The notes: generated from the sequence alone by a model not told the origin. DNA of 64,000 bases from Bacteroidota bacterium (GCA_040388375.1 JAZKBU010000006.1:248001-312000); one strand, 5' to 3'. Positions 18,201 to 28,284 are shown, counted from the stretch's first letter. A program made the numbers and translations.

Positions 18201-21200
18201 TCGCCATTTACATATATTTTGGCAACCCCTAAACTGTCTAATGAAAAAGTTAAATGATACCAATTATTAGTTTGGAATTGAAAATTGGTACTTGCACTTG
18301 TTCCAAAATTGTTATTTGATAATAAATTTCCATTGGCATCGGCATACAAGTAATAACCTGCATTAGTTCCTAACGAATTGGTTAGCAACCCCCTTGTATT
18401 AGTTGAACTTGACGATGTAAATTGATACCAAAATGATATGGTAATATTATCGGCTGGAATGTTTACAACTGGTGTCATTTGTTGGCTAGGTGCTGTAGGT
18501 ATAAATTGGGCTGAATTTTGATTCCCAAATCTATCGTTGGTAAATAATATTCCAGATGTTTTATTCAATACAAAATTTCCAGTTAAATCTTTGGCTGAAT
18601 CTTGTGCATTTAAGGTCCAATATCTAATTAAATTATTGCTTAAATTGGTAAGTTGGTTAATACTTACTGTTAGGTTTAAATACACAATACTATCACATCC
18701 AAATTGATTAACTAAAGTATCAATATAATTGCCAGAAACAATATATGTTTTATTGCCAACTTTAATTCCACAATCAGTACTAACTATATTTACACTATCG
18801 GCACTATTAATTTTAAAAATTTTAGAAATAGTTTCTTCAAAACATTGGCTATTTATGGTTATAGAAATAGCTGTATCAGTCAATGCAGCTGTTTTAACAA
18901 ATGTTGGTAAACTGCTTCCTACAGTGGTTCCATTCAACTTCCATGCGTAAGTTGCATTGCTATTACTTGATAAGGCTTGAAATGAAATGGTTTTATTTTT
19001 ACAACCTGATGCCAATAAATCTACAGATTTAATGCTTCCAAAGTCGTACAGCGATTTAACTTGAGCTTCGGTAATAATGGTGTTGTAAATTTTTATATCA
19101 TCAAATTTACCAGTAGCTCCTTGTATTTCAGTGCCAGGACGGTTGTTTCCAATTCTATCAAAATTAGAAGCGGATAGATTATTGCCACTGTATGCCAAAA
19201 CACCATTTACATAAAAAGTAAAATTGGCTCCATTACGCGTTAATACAATATGATGCCAAGTATTTTGGGCTATGGGAACACCACTTCCTATTGGTACCCC
19301 CGTATTAGACCATGGAAACAAAGTAGCCGAAGCATTATCAGTTAACAAGATTGGATGTGAAGCTGGTAAAGCTGTTCCATTACTACCTAAAATTACATTA
19401 TTACTCCCGCCATTACTTTGGTAATAATACCATAATGAAATAGAAGTGGCTCCAGTTGGTAAATTTGCTGTTGGTTGTAATTGAATAAAACCAGTATTAT
19501 TTGAAATGCGATAAGCCCCATTAACGGTTCCGTGCATTGCAGTATCTTTAACGGTGTTTACTAAAGTTAAACCAAAGTTGTTTTTAATATCTTTATTGTT
19601 ATCATTTGCATTTGCAAGCCAATACCTAACTAAGTTATTATCTAAATTGGTAGTTCCATAGTTAATACTTAATGAGCGAGAAAAACCAACTCCACAAGCA
19701 GTAATGGCATTTACGGTAATATTTCCGCTATTGGTGCTAGGAGTAACTATAATGGTGCGTGTGTTAGATATACCTGACCAGCCTGAAGGCAATGACCAAA
19801 CATACGAAGTAGCTCCAAAAACAGAATCTACACTATAAACTCTTTGGCTATTTGTGCATAATTTCACTAATCCGCTTATAGGTTTTAACTCGCCACAAGC
19901 ACCAATTTTAGCCATATAACCATGCCCAAATGTAGGATTGCTTCCTGTAATGTAAGCATAGTTTCCATTTGCAGTAACCGAAACACTGTAGCCATCATCC
20001 TCTAAAATAGTACCGAGCGATTTAGACCAAACAAAAGTTCCCAATGTATTTAATTTACTTACAAAAATATCTTTCCAACTTCCGCTATTTAATGCCGATG
20101 CTGAAACGCCAACAGGAAATTCAGCATTGCCAATAAATGAACCTACTGTATATACATTTCCTAATGTGTCTAAGTCAATTGCTCCTAAAAGATCAAGTCC
20201 ACTTCCTCCCAATTGTTTTATCCATATTGCACTTGCTTGGTTGGTATCTAGCTTACTTATAAATGCATCGCCACCAACAGAAACAAAAGTTTGTGCAGTT
20301 CCATTTGGGTTTAAATTAGCAGTCCCATTAAAATTGCCACCAGCATAAATTACACCTTTTCCATTAAGTTTAATTGCATTTATAATATCACCATTATTGC
20401 CGCCAACTCGTTTGGCCCAAATGGTATTTCCATTAGTTACAATTTTTGAAATAAAAGCATCGGCAGCTCCTACTGATGTAAGGAAAATACTGTTATTAAA
20501 ACCAGCATTGGTTCCATTGAAATAACCAGCTGCATACACATTTTGGTTACTATCTATATCAATAGTTAATACAGCATCATTAAAGGAACTTCCACCATAC
20601 GATTTTACCCATTGTAGTACAAAATTGCTATTGTATTTAACGATAAAACCATCTTCACTACCGGCAGCTAATAAATTATTGGTGCCACCAAGTAAGTTAA
20701 AATTAACATTGGTAGTATTACCCGGACTTGAGTAATATCCAGCTAAATATATATTTCCTGCGGCATCCGATTTGATACACTTTCCATCATCGTTTCCACC
20801 CATGCCAATTCTAAAAGCACCATTCGAATAGAATAAACCATCAGTTCCTAATCGCACTATGAAAATATCAAACGAATTAGATACTGAAGTTAAAGGTGCT
20901 GTAAAATTAGGGGCATATACATTCATGGTTCCTTGAAAAAACCCAGTAAGAAATACATAACCATTTGCTACCGATAAATGATTAACCGATTCGGCCATGG
21001 ATCCTCCCAAACGTACTGCCCATAAAATTTGCCCAAATGAATTGTATTTGGCCACAAAAGCATCGTAACTTCCTGCTGCAGTTAGTAAGTATGCACCCGT
21101 TCCGTGGTCTAAATCTACTGTTCCATAAAAATGGCCTGCCACATACAAGTTTCCTGCTTCATCGTAATACGATGTTTTAATTTGTTCAACTCCCCCATTA

Positions 21201-21295
21201 TCGCCAATAGAATACTCCCAATTGGTAATGGGTGTTTGTGCTTGCAATCCATAAATGGTGCAAAAGCAATAAAATAATAATAGTATTTTTTTCAT
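15260..21295 (-). CDS. Giant secreted modular protein with LamG-like domains and T9SS type A sorting domain
   Basis: A 2011-aa protein predicted to be exported by Sec, then the T9SS, and attached to or released from the cell surface. The signal peptide is MKKILLLFYCFCTIYGLQAQ. Residues about 25-470 are SBBP-like propeller repeats with recurring motifs of the kind DAFVAKYNSxGxxLW, GNVYTVGSF and GGxxxD. A PKD-like segment follows at about 475-550. Three LamG/concanavalin-like modules lie near 555-755, 893-1081 and 1221-1415, each with SxSLWYYY or ISFWYQF and a terminal YDDIKIYN. Residues about 1590-1770 hold repeats ending GCDSIxxLNLTI, with an earlier copy near 868. The C-terminal domain (about 1935-2011), with VYPNPASNVLFISG and KLIIVK, is a type A T9SS sorting signal. 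Ligand unknown. Divergent from a sensor-kinase operon. Confidence 0.9.
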   Translation of the reverse strand: MKKILLLFYCFCTIYGLQAQTPITNWEYSIGDNGGVEQIKTSYYDEAGNLYVAGHFYGTVDLDHGTGAYLLTAAGSYDAFVAKYNSFGQILWAVRLGGSMAESVNHLSVANGYVFLTGFFQGTMNVYAPNFTAPLTSVSNSFDIFIVRLGTDGLFYSNGAFRIGMGGNDDGKCIKSDAAGNIYLAGYYSSPGNTTNVNFNLLGGTNNLLAAGSEDGFIVKYNSNFVLQWVKSYGGSSFNDAVLTIDIDSNQNVYAAGYFNGTNAGFNNSIFLTSVGAADAFISKIVTNGNTIWAKRVGGNNGDIINAIKLNGKGVIYAGGNFNGTANLNPNGTAQTFVSVGGDAFISKLDTNQASAIWIKQLGGSGLDLLGAIDLDTLGNVYTVGSFIGNAEFPVGVSASALNSGSWKDIFVSKLNTLGTFVWSKSLGTILEDDGYSVSVTANGNYAYITGSNPTFGHGYMAKIGACGELKPISGLVKLCTNSQRVYSVDSVFGATSYVWSLPSGWSGISNTRTIIVTPSTNSGNITVNAITACGVGFSRSLSINYGTTNLDNNLVRYWLANANDNNKDIKNNFGLTLVNTVKDTAMHGTVNGAYRISNNTGFIQLQPTANLPTGATSISLWYYYQSNGGSNNVILGSNGTALPASHPILLTDNASATLFPWSNTGVPIGSGVPIAQNTWHHIVLTRNGANFTFYVNGVLAYSGNNLSASNFDRIGNNRPGTEIQGATGKFDDIKIYNTIITEAQVKSLYDFGSIKSVDLLASGCKNKTISFQALSSNSNATYAWKLNGTTVGSSLPTFVKTAALTDTAISITINSQCFEETISKIFKINSADSVNIVSTDCGIKVGNKTYIVSGNYIDTLVNQFGCDSIVYLNLTVSINQLTNLSNNLIRYWTLNAQDSAKDLTGNFVLNKTSGILFTNDRFGNQNSAQFIPTAPSQQMTPVVNIPADNITISFWYQFTSSSSTNTRGLLTNSLGTNAGYYLYADANGNLLSNNNFGTSASTNFQFQTNNWYHLTFSLDSLGVAKIYVNGEHKLTNNNMSLTGIVRIGRGVGSSNTPGVGSYDDIKVYNTVLSDADIAKIYDRPSIISRPFLTNFCQNNSANFAYKVSGSNNSSYQFLKNNVSVSNDTSYLANNLAATDTLITFKVYSKCGFEEFNTRLNIQPSNIIKTDSFCGSYTYNNKTYTNAGTYYDTIANLNGCIVNVQLNLTFKAGVNLSSNLTHHFTLNNTENTNLVNSLAGITISATAASVVGRSNIAATGRAINAVAQSMQIASLPNSNLTVSLWYQRTTNSYTGARTIIGNTQANGNIAKMVYTSSTGAVFLGNSTTTVGVPTGFTLNTGVWYHIVYHVASNGDAKFYINGNLVSSITGLPLNTIALIGNRNDGNEPGIGNYDDIKIYNKILSADEISKLYNMPSLIAIPSLIQVCEGSSTLITYHFSGNAGSTYQYKKNGVTLSTDSFLLLNNTNLNDTLFEFTVNNSCGFEQYTAKVTVAPAAGVGQGLAYSKITNRITATTSFTRYKLFRNGIIIDSSNTTGNINFLTTLCGNYVAHYSNTGSANCPAVSPVLKINLDTVILNTKICAGKIYVFGSQQLTTAGTYYRTTTSVNGCDSIIKLNLTLANASSAIINRVGCGSLVIYNKTYTQTGQYKDTLINTAGCDSIITLNLTINNGTPAINNIVQSACNNFVLNGKTYTSTGIYRDTLFAASATGCDSILVLDLTIQKNGSIQNISACKSYVIKGVTITQSGTYRDTLTNMAGCDSIVVYNLNITTVNKTVAKNVNTLTASATNAIYQWINCTTSLPIANANMQSYTPTVSGSYKVIITQNGCIDTSSCTSVTIINCNLQLTHSVLNPTDTSRCKQVRVNIANGALPIALKLTWSSNTIGTNLNITDSAYTFTNVCPETYKLVVTDNNGCKDSTSFIINEPQVSVNDMYVLKFIVYPNPASNVLFISGLGKGALVSITDLTGRTVYNEQTTNSNTELNTITWKDGLYMIQVTNNGKTTIQKLIIVK

Positions 21296-21646
21296 TATTT
21301 GATGTAATTTAATGGCTCAAAAATGATTGAAGTACTTATTTATAAACTTGCCAGTTTATAAACCCAGATGTTTTTAAAATGAAAAAGGCAATTGAGTTGA
21401 TGTAGTATAATTAGTGTAAAGAATCTTTTTCCAAAAAAATCGAACCTGTGACACTACCAAAACCAGTTAAATATTTTGATACAAATAATTATTTCTTAAA
21501 TAAATGATTCCAAAATAATCTAAACCACTATAATGTATCTTTATTAACTACATTGGCAATTTGATAGGTGTTTTTTATGGTTTGGTAAACCAAATAATAA
21601 GTAACATTGGTTTTAAATTATATTTGTTAACTATTAAAATAAGTAA
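21296..21646. other. 351-nt divergent intergenic region with dyads
   Basis: No gene seen. It separates the cargo gene (leftward) from the histidine kinase (rightward). The best dyad is TTTATAAACT (21339-21348) with AGTTTATAAA (21353-21362): perfect 10-bp arms around TGCC, 44-67 nt upstream of the cargo start codon. A smaller imperfect dyad (TTTGG/CCAAA) lies at 21581-21594. A -7-like TATATTTG at 21619-21626 sits 20 nt before the kinase start but lacks a good -33 element. The region is otherwise AT-rich. Confidence 0.55.
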
Positions 21647-24532
21647 TTGAAAGCAGTAGTATTTATTTTAGCATATATGTTATCGACTGCCATGTATGCG
21701 CAACAACCGTATTTTACGGTATTGAACGATACAAAAGGGTTGCCATCAAATAATGTATATAATATTTTACAAGATAAAAAAGGTTATATATGGATAGCAA
21801 GCCAAGAGGGCATAAGCAGGTACGATGGGTATAATTTTAAAACCTACAAAAATACCAATCAAACCTCAGCAGCGGGTAGTAATTTAAAAGAAGATGTTTT
21901 GGGTAGAATTTGGTACCAAAATTTTGATGGTTACTGTTATTACATAGAAAATGATTCGCTACATGCTTTAAAACAAAATAAACCAATTGGCTTTTTTGCT
22001 TTTGGAATAACCAATAATTATTTGTTTTTATTACAATATAAAGGGATTGATGTTTACAATATAAACACCTTACAATTAATTAAAACAATACCATTTTTTT
22101 CTGCTATTAAAGATATAAATAATACAGCTTGTTTTAACAACAACTATTATTTTACAGCCAATAAGGTGCTTTATAAAACTACTTCTAATTTAAAATTAGA
22201 AGCTACTCGGGTACAAATTGCAAGCAATGAAAAAAACAATCAAATATATGCCACCAATAAAAATTTGGTTTTAACTGCTCGAGAAAATGAAAACGAACAA
22301 TTGTATTTTATTGAAAATGGTAAGTTGCAACCTACTTCTAAAATAGGAGGGCCAAAACTCATTCAAAATTTGCATTTAATTGATAATGATTATTGGGTGT
22401 TAGCTCCTAATGGTGCTTATGTATTTGGTAAAAATGGATTTAAGCATTATTTTAAAAATCAAAGTATTTCGTGTGTTATAAAAGATAGAGATAATAATTA
22501 TTGGGTATCATCGGTTAATAAAGGCATATTTATTATTCCTTCATTACAAACCACATTTGTTGCTATCGAAAATTATGTACCCAGTTTATTTGAAAAAACA
22601 AAGGGAGGGTATTTACTTTTTACTCAAAATAATGAGGTGGTGGCATTAAATAATAATTTTGAACCTCATAAAAAACTATTTACCAATCCTAGTAATGCAT
22701 CTATTTATTACACCTATTACGATTCTAGTTTAGATGTTTTATTAACATCTTCTTTTGGCACTGGTATTTTTAATTCAAAACCGTTTGGTTTTATTAAACA
22801 TGAAGATTTTGCTTTAAAATCAATAGCAAAAATTGATCATAAATATTATGCACTGGCCACAAGTGGTTACGCTAATTTGGTTATTTCGCCAAATGCCAAT
22901 AAAAATATTCCATCAAAATGGGATGATTTTTACAATAAAAAACTAAAAGAAGGGAATGGCGATGCGGCCGATTTTATTAGTAGTATTAGGGCCAAAACTG
23001 TGGCATATAGTCCAAGTCAAAATGCTATTTACTGTGGTTCAAATATTGGACTTCATAAGCAAACCATTTATAATCAAACTGAAATAAAGCAAAACAATCA
23101 AAGTGTTTTTGTTTCAAAGCTAATAGCTTTTAAATCGTTCATATTGGCACTAACTACTAAAGGCGAGTTAATTACCATCACAAACGATACTTTATTTAAT
23201 ACACTTAATAGCCTGCCAAATATTGATATAAAAGAAGTAAAAAAAATAAAAGCTTTTGGTAATTACTTGTGTATTTTGGGTAACGATAAATTTATAATTG
23301 TAAACACTGAAAATATACATAAAACCATTTATCAGTTATCAATACAGCTTAAAACAAGCGAAATAAACGACTTTATACTTGAACAAAATCAACTTCATAT
23401 TTTAACACATAATAATATAATAAGTGTAGCTGTAAATGGAATAAATAAACTTGAAGTAAAGCCCAATTTTGTAATAGAAAACTATGAGGTAAATGGAAAA
23501 CAGTATGCCACAATAAACGAGTCGTTCTCGTACCAAGAAAACAATATTATTATTAATTATGCTTTGCTTAATTATGCCCAATTTCAGCACCAAAATATTG
23601 CTTACAAAATAAACAACGAAAACTGGGTTAATACCATGCCTAATATGCGTTCTCTTCAGTTTGCCTCGCTTTCGCCAGGTAATTATACCATTCAGTTTAA
23701 AGTTAATAATACCGTACTTACTAATGTTGTTGTAAAATTTAAAATTAACAAACCTTTTTGGTTACAATGGTGGTTTTTGTTATTAATAGTTTCCATTTTA
23801 ACTATATCAGGACTAGGCTATTATAAATGGCAAATTAGTTTATTAGTAAAAAAGAATAAACTAATAACCGAAAAAATGGCTTTGGAAAATGAGTTAAATA
23901 AATCAAAATTAACTTCCATCAAGTCGCAAATGAATCCCCATTTTTTTTACAATGCACTTAATACCATCCAGTCGTACATTTTTATAAATGATAAAAAAAA
24001 TGCAAATAATTACCTGTCAAAGTTTTCGAAACTAACACGTATGATACTTGAAATGAGCGAAAAAGAAACCATAACCATAGGCGAAGAAATAGAAGCACTT
24101 AATTTATACCTAGCCTTGGAACAAATGCGTTTTGAAGACGACTTTTACTTTGAGATAAAAATAAGTGTAGACTTAGATAAAGAAATGGATAAAATACCTC
24201 CCATGTTGGTACAGCCATATGTAGAAAATGCCATCAAACATGGACTGCTTCACAAGGATGGAAAGAAAAACTTATCTGTTTTATTTGATTGTATTGAAAA
24301 TAATTTGATGGTAACTATTAACGATAATGGAGTAGGCAGAAAACGTTCTGAACAATTGAATAAAATAAAAGATAGTAAGCATCAGTCTTTTTCTACCCAA
24401 GCTAATAAAAAGCGTTTAGAAATTTTAAATCAAAGTAAAAACAAACCTGTAGCCGTAATTATTACCGATAATTATAACGAAATTGGAAATGCAACAGGAA
24501 CTACCGTAACACTAACCATACCCCTAACTTAA
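21647..24532 (+). CDS. Two-component sensor: periplasmic propeller, Y_Y_Y and LytS-type histidine kinase
   Basis: Membrane sensor kinase, 961 aa. The start is TTG at 21647, chosen because it gives a plausible signal peptide (KAVVFILAYMLSTAMYAQQ); the first in-frame ATG (21677) would cut it short. The periplasmic part (about 20-630) begins with a clear Reg_prop unit, KGLPSNNVYNILQDKKGYIW. Later propeller blades are weak. A Y_Y_Y-like domain lies at about 640-700. One transmembrane helix follows at about 701-725. The cytoplasmic kinase has the H-box QMNPHFFYNALNTIQSYI (His at about 765) and the ATP-binding motif NDNGVGRKRS (about 891), the His_kinase (PF06580) arrangement of LytS/YehU-type sensors. 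It is 9 nt upstream of its LytTR regulator and divergent from the cargo gene it may control. Confidence 0.88.
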   Translation: MKAVVFILAYMLSTAMYAQQPYFTVLNDTKGLPSNNVYNILQDKKGYIWIASQEGISRYDGYNFKTYKNTNQTSAAGSNLKEDVLGRIWYQNFDGYCYYIENDSLHALKQNKPIGFFAFGITNNYLFLLQYKGIDVYNINTLQLIKTIPFFSAIKDINNTACFNNNYYFTANKVLYKTTSNLKLEATRVQIASNEKNNQIYATNKNLVLTARENENEQLYFIENGKLQPTSKIGGPKLIQNLHLIDNDYWVLAPNGAYVFGKNGFKHYFKNQSISCVIKDRDNNYWVSSVNKGIFIIPSLQTTFVAIENYVPSLFEKTKGGYLLFTQNNEVVALNNNFEPHKKLFTNPSNASIYYTYYDSSLDVLLTSSFGTGIFNSKPFGFIKHEDFALKSIAKIDHKYYALATSGYANLVISPNANKNIPSKWDDFYNKKLKEGNGDAADFISSIRAKTVAYSPSQNAIYCGSNIGLHKQTIYNQTEIKQNNQSVFVSKLIAFKSFILALTTKGELITITNDTLFNTLNSLPNIDIKEVKKIKAFGNYLCILGNDKFIIVNTENIHKTIYQLSIQLKTSEINDFILEQNQLHILTHNNIISVAVNGINKLEVKPNFVIENYEVNGKQYATINESFSYQENNIIINYALLNYAQFQHQNIAYKINNENWVNTMPNMRSLQFASLSPGNYTIQFKVNNTVLTNVVVKFKINKPFWLQWWFLLLIVSILTISGLGYYKWQISLLVKKNKLITEKMALENELNKSKLTSIKSQMNPHFFYNALNTIQSYIFINDKKNANNYLSKFSKLTRMILEMSEKETITIGEEIEALNLYLALEQMRFEDDFYFEIKISVDLDKEMDKIPPMLVQPYVENAIKHGLLHKDGKKNLSVLFDCIENNLMVTINDNGVGRKRSEQLNKIKDSKHQSFSTQANKKRLEILNQSKNKPVAVIITDNYNEIGNATGTTVTLTIPLT

Positions 24533-24541
24533 AACTAATAC

Positions 24542-25291
24542 ATGTACAAAGCTGTAATTATAGATGATGAAAAAATGGCCCGCACCTTATTGGAAGGCAT
24601 GCTTAATGAATATTGTAAAGATATAACCATTGTAGAAAGCTGTAAAGATTTACCAACTGGTGTAAAAGCAATACGAAAACTCAATCCTGATTTAGTGTTT
24701 TTAGATATAGAAATGCCTGGACATAGCGGTTTGGAGTTATTGGAGTTTTTTAACGATGAGGAGGTTAATTTTTCAGTAATTTTCACAACAGCTTATAACC
24801 AATATGCCATTCAAGCATTTAAGTTTTCGGCCGTTGATTATTTGTTAAAGCCGATAGAGATTGCTGATTTAGAGACTGCACTCGAACGTTTTAGAAAACA
24901 AAATCACAAACAAAATTTTGGTATTTTAAAAGATAACTTATCAAACATCACACAACAAAGGAAATTAGCTATTTATACTACTGGATCCATAAAATTTATT
25001 GATATAAACGAAATATTGTTTTTTAAAGCCGATGGTGCTTATACACGCATTATTTTAAACGATGAAACCGAAATTTTGGCAAGTAAAAGCCTTAAAACTT
25101 ATGAGGATATTTTAGCCGATACTGCTTTCTTTTTCAGAAGTCATAAATCGTTTATAGTTAATATCAATTATATAACTGAATATGTAAGAAATGATGGTGG
25201 TTATGCATTGGTAAATAAACATCACCAAGTATCAGTATCAACCGATAAATTAGATACATTATTGAATTTAATTAGCCGCAAAGGGAAATAG
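24542..25291 (+). CDS. LytTR-family response regulator
   Basis: Cognate transcription factor of the kinase encoded 9 nt upstream. The 249-aa protein has an N-terminal receiver domain with the acidic pocket D8/D9, phospho-acceptor D55 in VFLDIEMPG, and the LLKP lysine near residue 104. The C-terminal LytTR DNA-binding domain (about 145-245) has IKFIDINEILFFKADGAYTRI, SLKTYED and FFRSHKSFIVNINYITEY. LytTR domains bind pairs of short direct repeats. I could not define such a pair confidently near the divergent cargo promoter. Membership of a signalling pair is certain; its regulon is inferred. Confidence 0.93.
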   Translation: MYKAVIIDDEKMARTLLEGMLNEYCKDITIVESCKDLPTGVKAIRKLNPDLVFLDIEMPGHSGLELLEFFNDEEVNFSVIFTTAYNQYAIQAFKFSAVDYLLKPIEIADLETALERFRKQNHKQNFGILKDNLSNITQQRKLAIYTTGSIKFIDINEILFFKADGAYTRIILNDETEILASKSLKTYEDILADTAFFFRSHKSFIVNINYITEYVRNDGGYALVNKHHQVSVSTDKLDTLLNLISRKGK

Positions 25292-25520
25292 AAAATTGGC
25301 TCTTGACCCAAACTTGCTTGATACTCATATTTTATTTAACCATTGTTCTGTATTACTCCCCCCATCTTAACCAACAATAACTGGGCTTCCTATTCACATA
25401 AATGCTACTTTAAGGTATTGCACTTTTAGAAGATTGACTTATATTTTTATCTTGTTGGATAATTCTCATAGCTATAGAAAACAGCGGATAATGATTGTTT
25501 CTTCTCAATTCACTTTTGTC

Positions 25521-25548
25521 TATGGTCTACTAACCATCAACTAATCAT
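25521..25548 (-). repeat. Degenerate GTCCATR-type heptad array at the end of metH-C
   Basis: Four 7-bp steps on the minus strand (read leftward from 25548: ATGATTA, GTTGATG, GTTAGTA, GACCATA). The fourth matches the GACCATA unit of the arrays at 29733 and 58239. The array overlaps the metH C-terminal gene's stop codon (25541-25543). No opposed arm is visible. Weaker than the other arrays. Confidence 0.45.
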
Positions 25549-28213
25549 CGTATCCTAAGTTTGGCGATAACCATTTCTCTACGTAATCAATACTTACATT
25601 TTTACGCTTAGCGTATTCTTCAACTTGGTCTTTTTGAATTTTACCTACCGCAAAATATTTACTGGCTTCATTGGCAAAATAAAAACCACTTACTGCCGAT
25701 GCCGGATACATAGCAAAGTTCTCCGTAAGTACAATACCTGCATTTAATTCCGCTTGCAAAATATCGAACAACTTGCGTTTTTCAGTATGGTCAGGACAAG
25801 CAGGATAACCCGGTGCCGGGCGAATACTATTGTATTTTTCGCGGATAATTTCATCATCTGTTAATTGTTCACCCGCAGCAAAACCCCAATATTCTGTTCT
25901 TACCAACTCATGCATTTTTTCGGCAAAAGCTTCTGCCAACCTATCAGCGATGGCTTTTATCATAATACTATTATAATCGTCATGGTCTTTTTCGTAAGCT
26001 TCAACCAGTGGCTCAATACCAATACCTGCTGTAACAGCAAACATACCTAAGTAGTCTTGCTTACCGCTTTCTTTAGGAGCCACAAAATCAGCTAAACATA
26101 AGTAAGGTTGGTCAGCCGCTTTTTCATTTTGTTGACGTAAAAAGCTGAAGGTTGTTGGTTGCCCTTTGTCAGTTATTATTACATCATCACCAACAGCATT
26201 GGCTTCATAAAAACCAATTACCCCACGAGCCGTTAACAATTTTTCATTGATTACTTTATCTAACATTTTGTTAGCATCATCAAATAATTTTTTGGCTTCT
26301 ACTCCTACTATTTTATCATCGAAAATAGTAGGGTAACGACCCACTAATTCCCATGTTAAAAAGAAAGGCGTCCAGTCTATACGTTGGCGTAATTCTTCCA
26401 ATGGAAAATTATCAAATACCTTAGTTCCTAAAAATTGAGGTGTTACTATATTGTCAAAACTCACAGGTATTTTATTGGCTCTTGCTTTAGCTAAGTCTAC
26501 AAAATTTTTATCCTTTTTACGGTTCTTGTAATCAATTCTAAACTGTTCGTATTCGTCTTTAAATTTCTTTTCAGATGCCACACGCTGATCAGGGCTGATT
26601 AAACTTGCTGCCACCGGCACACTCTTACTGGCATCCAACACATGTACCACAGGGCCACTATAAACAGGGTCTATTTTAACTGCAGTATGTGCTCTACTGG
26701 TTGTAGCTCCACCAATTAACAAAGGAATATTCATGCCTAAACGTTCCATCTCTTTGGCTACATATACCATTTCATCTAAACTAGGTGTAATCAATCCACT
26801 CAAACCAATTACATCCACCTTTTCTCTAACGGCAACTTCTAAAATTTTATCAGCAGGCACCATTACACCAATATCAATTATTTCGTAATTGTTACAAGCC
26901 AATACTACACCTACAATGTTTTTACCAATATCATGCACATCACCCTTCACCGTAGCCATTAATATTTTACCCTGGTTGGTGGTCATGTTACCATTCTTAC
27001 GTTTTTCCTCTTCCATATAAGGCATTAAAACAGCAACCGCTTTTTTCATTACACGTGCACTTTTAACTACCTGTGGTAAAAACATTTTTCCGGCACCAAA
27101 TAAGTCACCCACTATATTCATACCCGCCATTAATGGCCCTTCAATTACATGTAAAGGTTTATCATAACCCAATCTGGCTTCTTCTGTATCTGCTTCTACA
27201 AACTCAACAATCCCTTTTATTAAAGCATGGCTTAATCGCTCTTCCACCGTGCCTTTACGCCATTCATCATCAACTACACTTTCTTTTCCTTTTCCTTTTA
27301 CGCGTTCGGCTAGTTCCAATAAACGTTCTGTTGCATCATCTCTTCTATCCAACAAAACATCTTCTACATGCTCTAATAATTCTTTATCTATCTGGTCGTA
27401 AACTTCCAATTGGCTTGGATTAACAATACCCATATCCATTCCATTGTTAATGGCATGGAATAAAAAGGCAGAGTGCATAGCTTCACGCACTTTATCGTTT
27501 CCTCTAAACGAGAAGGAAACATTGGAAACACCACCACTAATTTTAGCACCCGGTAAATTGTCTTTAATCCATTTAGTTCCTTTAAAGAAATCCAATGCAT
27601 TTTTTCTATGCTCTTCCATACCCGTAGCCACAGGAAAAATGTTTGGATCAAAAATAATATCGCCTGCAGGGAAATGAACTATTTCCGTTAAAACCCTATA
27701 GGCTCTTTCAGCAATCTCAATTCTACGTTCATAATTATCCGCTTGTCCTTGTTCATCAAAAAGCATTACAATAACAGCAGCACCAAAACGTTTTACAATT
27801 CTGGCCTGGCGTATAAACTCTTCCTCTCCACCCTTAAGCGAAATAGAATTTACAACGCATTTACCTTGCACGCATTTTAAACCAGCTTCTATAATTTCCC
27901 ATTTCGATGAATCAATCATAATAGGCACTCTTGAAATATCAGGCTCAGACGCAATTAAATTCAAGAATTTAACCATGGATTCTGTTCCATCTATCATCCC
28001 CTCATCCATATTGATATCAATAATTTGAGCACCACCTTCTACCTGCTGACGGGCAACAGCTAAAGCCTCTTCAAAGTTTCCTTCACGGATAAGGCGTAAA
28101 AACATTTTCGAACCTGTAACATTGGTTCTTTCACCTACGTTTACAAAATTGGTTTCCTTAGTAATTACTAATGGCTCAAGGCCTGAAAGGCGTAATGTAT
28201 AATCTTTGTTCAT
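25541..28213 (-). CDS. metH: Methionine synthase, folate/cobalamin/reactivation part (MetH C-terminal protein)
   Basis: Catalyses methyl transfer from methyltetrahydrofolate through cobalamin to homocysteine together with the separately encoded N-terminal half. The 890-aa protein starts [15 protein letters not shown] and holds the pterin-binding domain (about 10-290, with [14 protein letters not shown]). The cobalamin cap and Rossmann domains follow at about 320-560, with the axial His in GDVHDIGKN near residue 425. The AdoMet-binding reactivation domain is at about 600-890, with [15 protein letters not shown]. All three domains appear intact, so the split is at a domain boundary, not a frameshift. 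MetH encoded as two genes is, to my knowledge, known in Bacteroidota. The gene is downstream of the SAM riboswitch, metH-N and the S23 gene on the same strand. Its start codon is immediately 3' of an inverted heptad repeat. Confidence 0.95.
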   Translation of the reverse strand: MNKDYTLRLSGLEPLVITKETNFVNVGERTNVTGSKMFLRLIREGNFEEALAVARQQVEGGAQIIDINMDEGMIDGTESMVKFLNLIASEPDISRVPIMIDSSKWEIIEAGLKCVQGKCVVNSISLKGGEEEFIRQARIVKRFGAAVIVMLFDEQGQADNYERRIEIAERAYRVLTEIVHFPAGDIIFDPNIFPVATGMEEHRKNALDFFKGTKWIKDNLPGAKISGGVSNVSFSFRGNDKVREAMHSAFLFHAINNGMDMGIVNPSQLEVYDQIDKELLEHVEDVLLDRRDDATERLLELAERVKGKGKESVVDDEWRKGTVEERLSHALIKGIVEFVEADTEEARLGYDKPLHVIEGPLMAGMNIVGDLFGAGKMFLPQVVKSARVMKKAVAVLMPYMEEEKRKNGNMTTNQGKILMATVKGDVHDIGKNIVGVVLACNNYEIIDIGVMVPADKILEVAVREKVDVIGLSGLITPSLDEMVYVAKEMERLGMNIPLLIGGATTSRAHTAVKIDPVYSGPVVHVLDASKSVPVAASLISPDQRVASEKKFKDEYEQFRIDYKNRKKDKNFVDLAKARANKIPVSFDNIVTPQFLGTKVFDNFPLEELRQRIDWTPFFLTWELVGRYPTIFDDKIVGVEAKKLFDDANKMLDKVINEKLLTARGVIGFYEANAVGDDVIITDKGQPTTFSFLRQQNEKAADQPYLCLADFVAPKESGKQDYLGMFAVTAGIGIEPLVEAYEKDHDDYNSIMIKAIADRLAEAFAEKMHELVRTEYWGFAAGEQLTDDEIIREKYNSIRPAPGYPACPDHTEKRKLFDILQAELNAGIVLTENFAMYPASAVSGFYFANEASKYFAVGKIQKDQVEEYAKRKNVSIDYVEKWLSPNLGYDD

Positions 28214-28226
28214 TTATTTTTTGCTG

Positions 28227-28281
28227 CTGGCCACTGGCTTCTGGCAACTAGCTGGACTGCTAGAGGTAAGAAGCCTGTGGC
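28227..28281. repeat. CTGGCNN heptad array and imperfect hairpin, left flank of the S23 gene
   Basis: On the plus strand 28227-28254 reads as four heptads: CTGGCCA, CTGGCTT, CTGGCAA, CTAGCTG. The 23-nt segment 28230-28252 is imperfectly complementary (18 of 23) to 28259-28281 across a 6-nt loop, so transcripts of either strand could fold into a hairpin. It fills almost the whole gap between the S23 stop (28285) and the metH-C start (28213). Confidence 0.75.
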
Positions 28282-28284
28282 AAT

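Noticed and set aside
27073..27677. Several open frames opposite or out of phase with metH-C
   Set aside because: Shadows of the metH reading frame: composition is odd (for example Leu/His-rich) and no motif is present.
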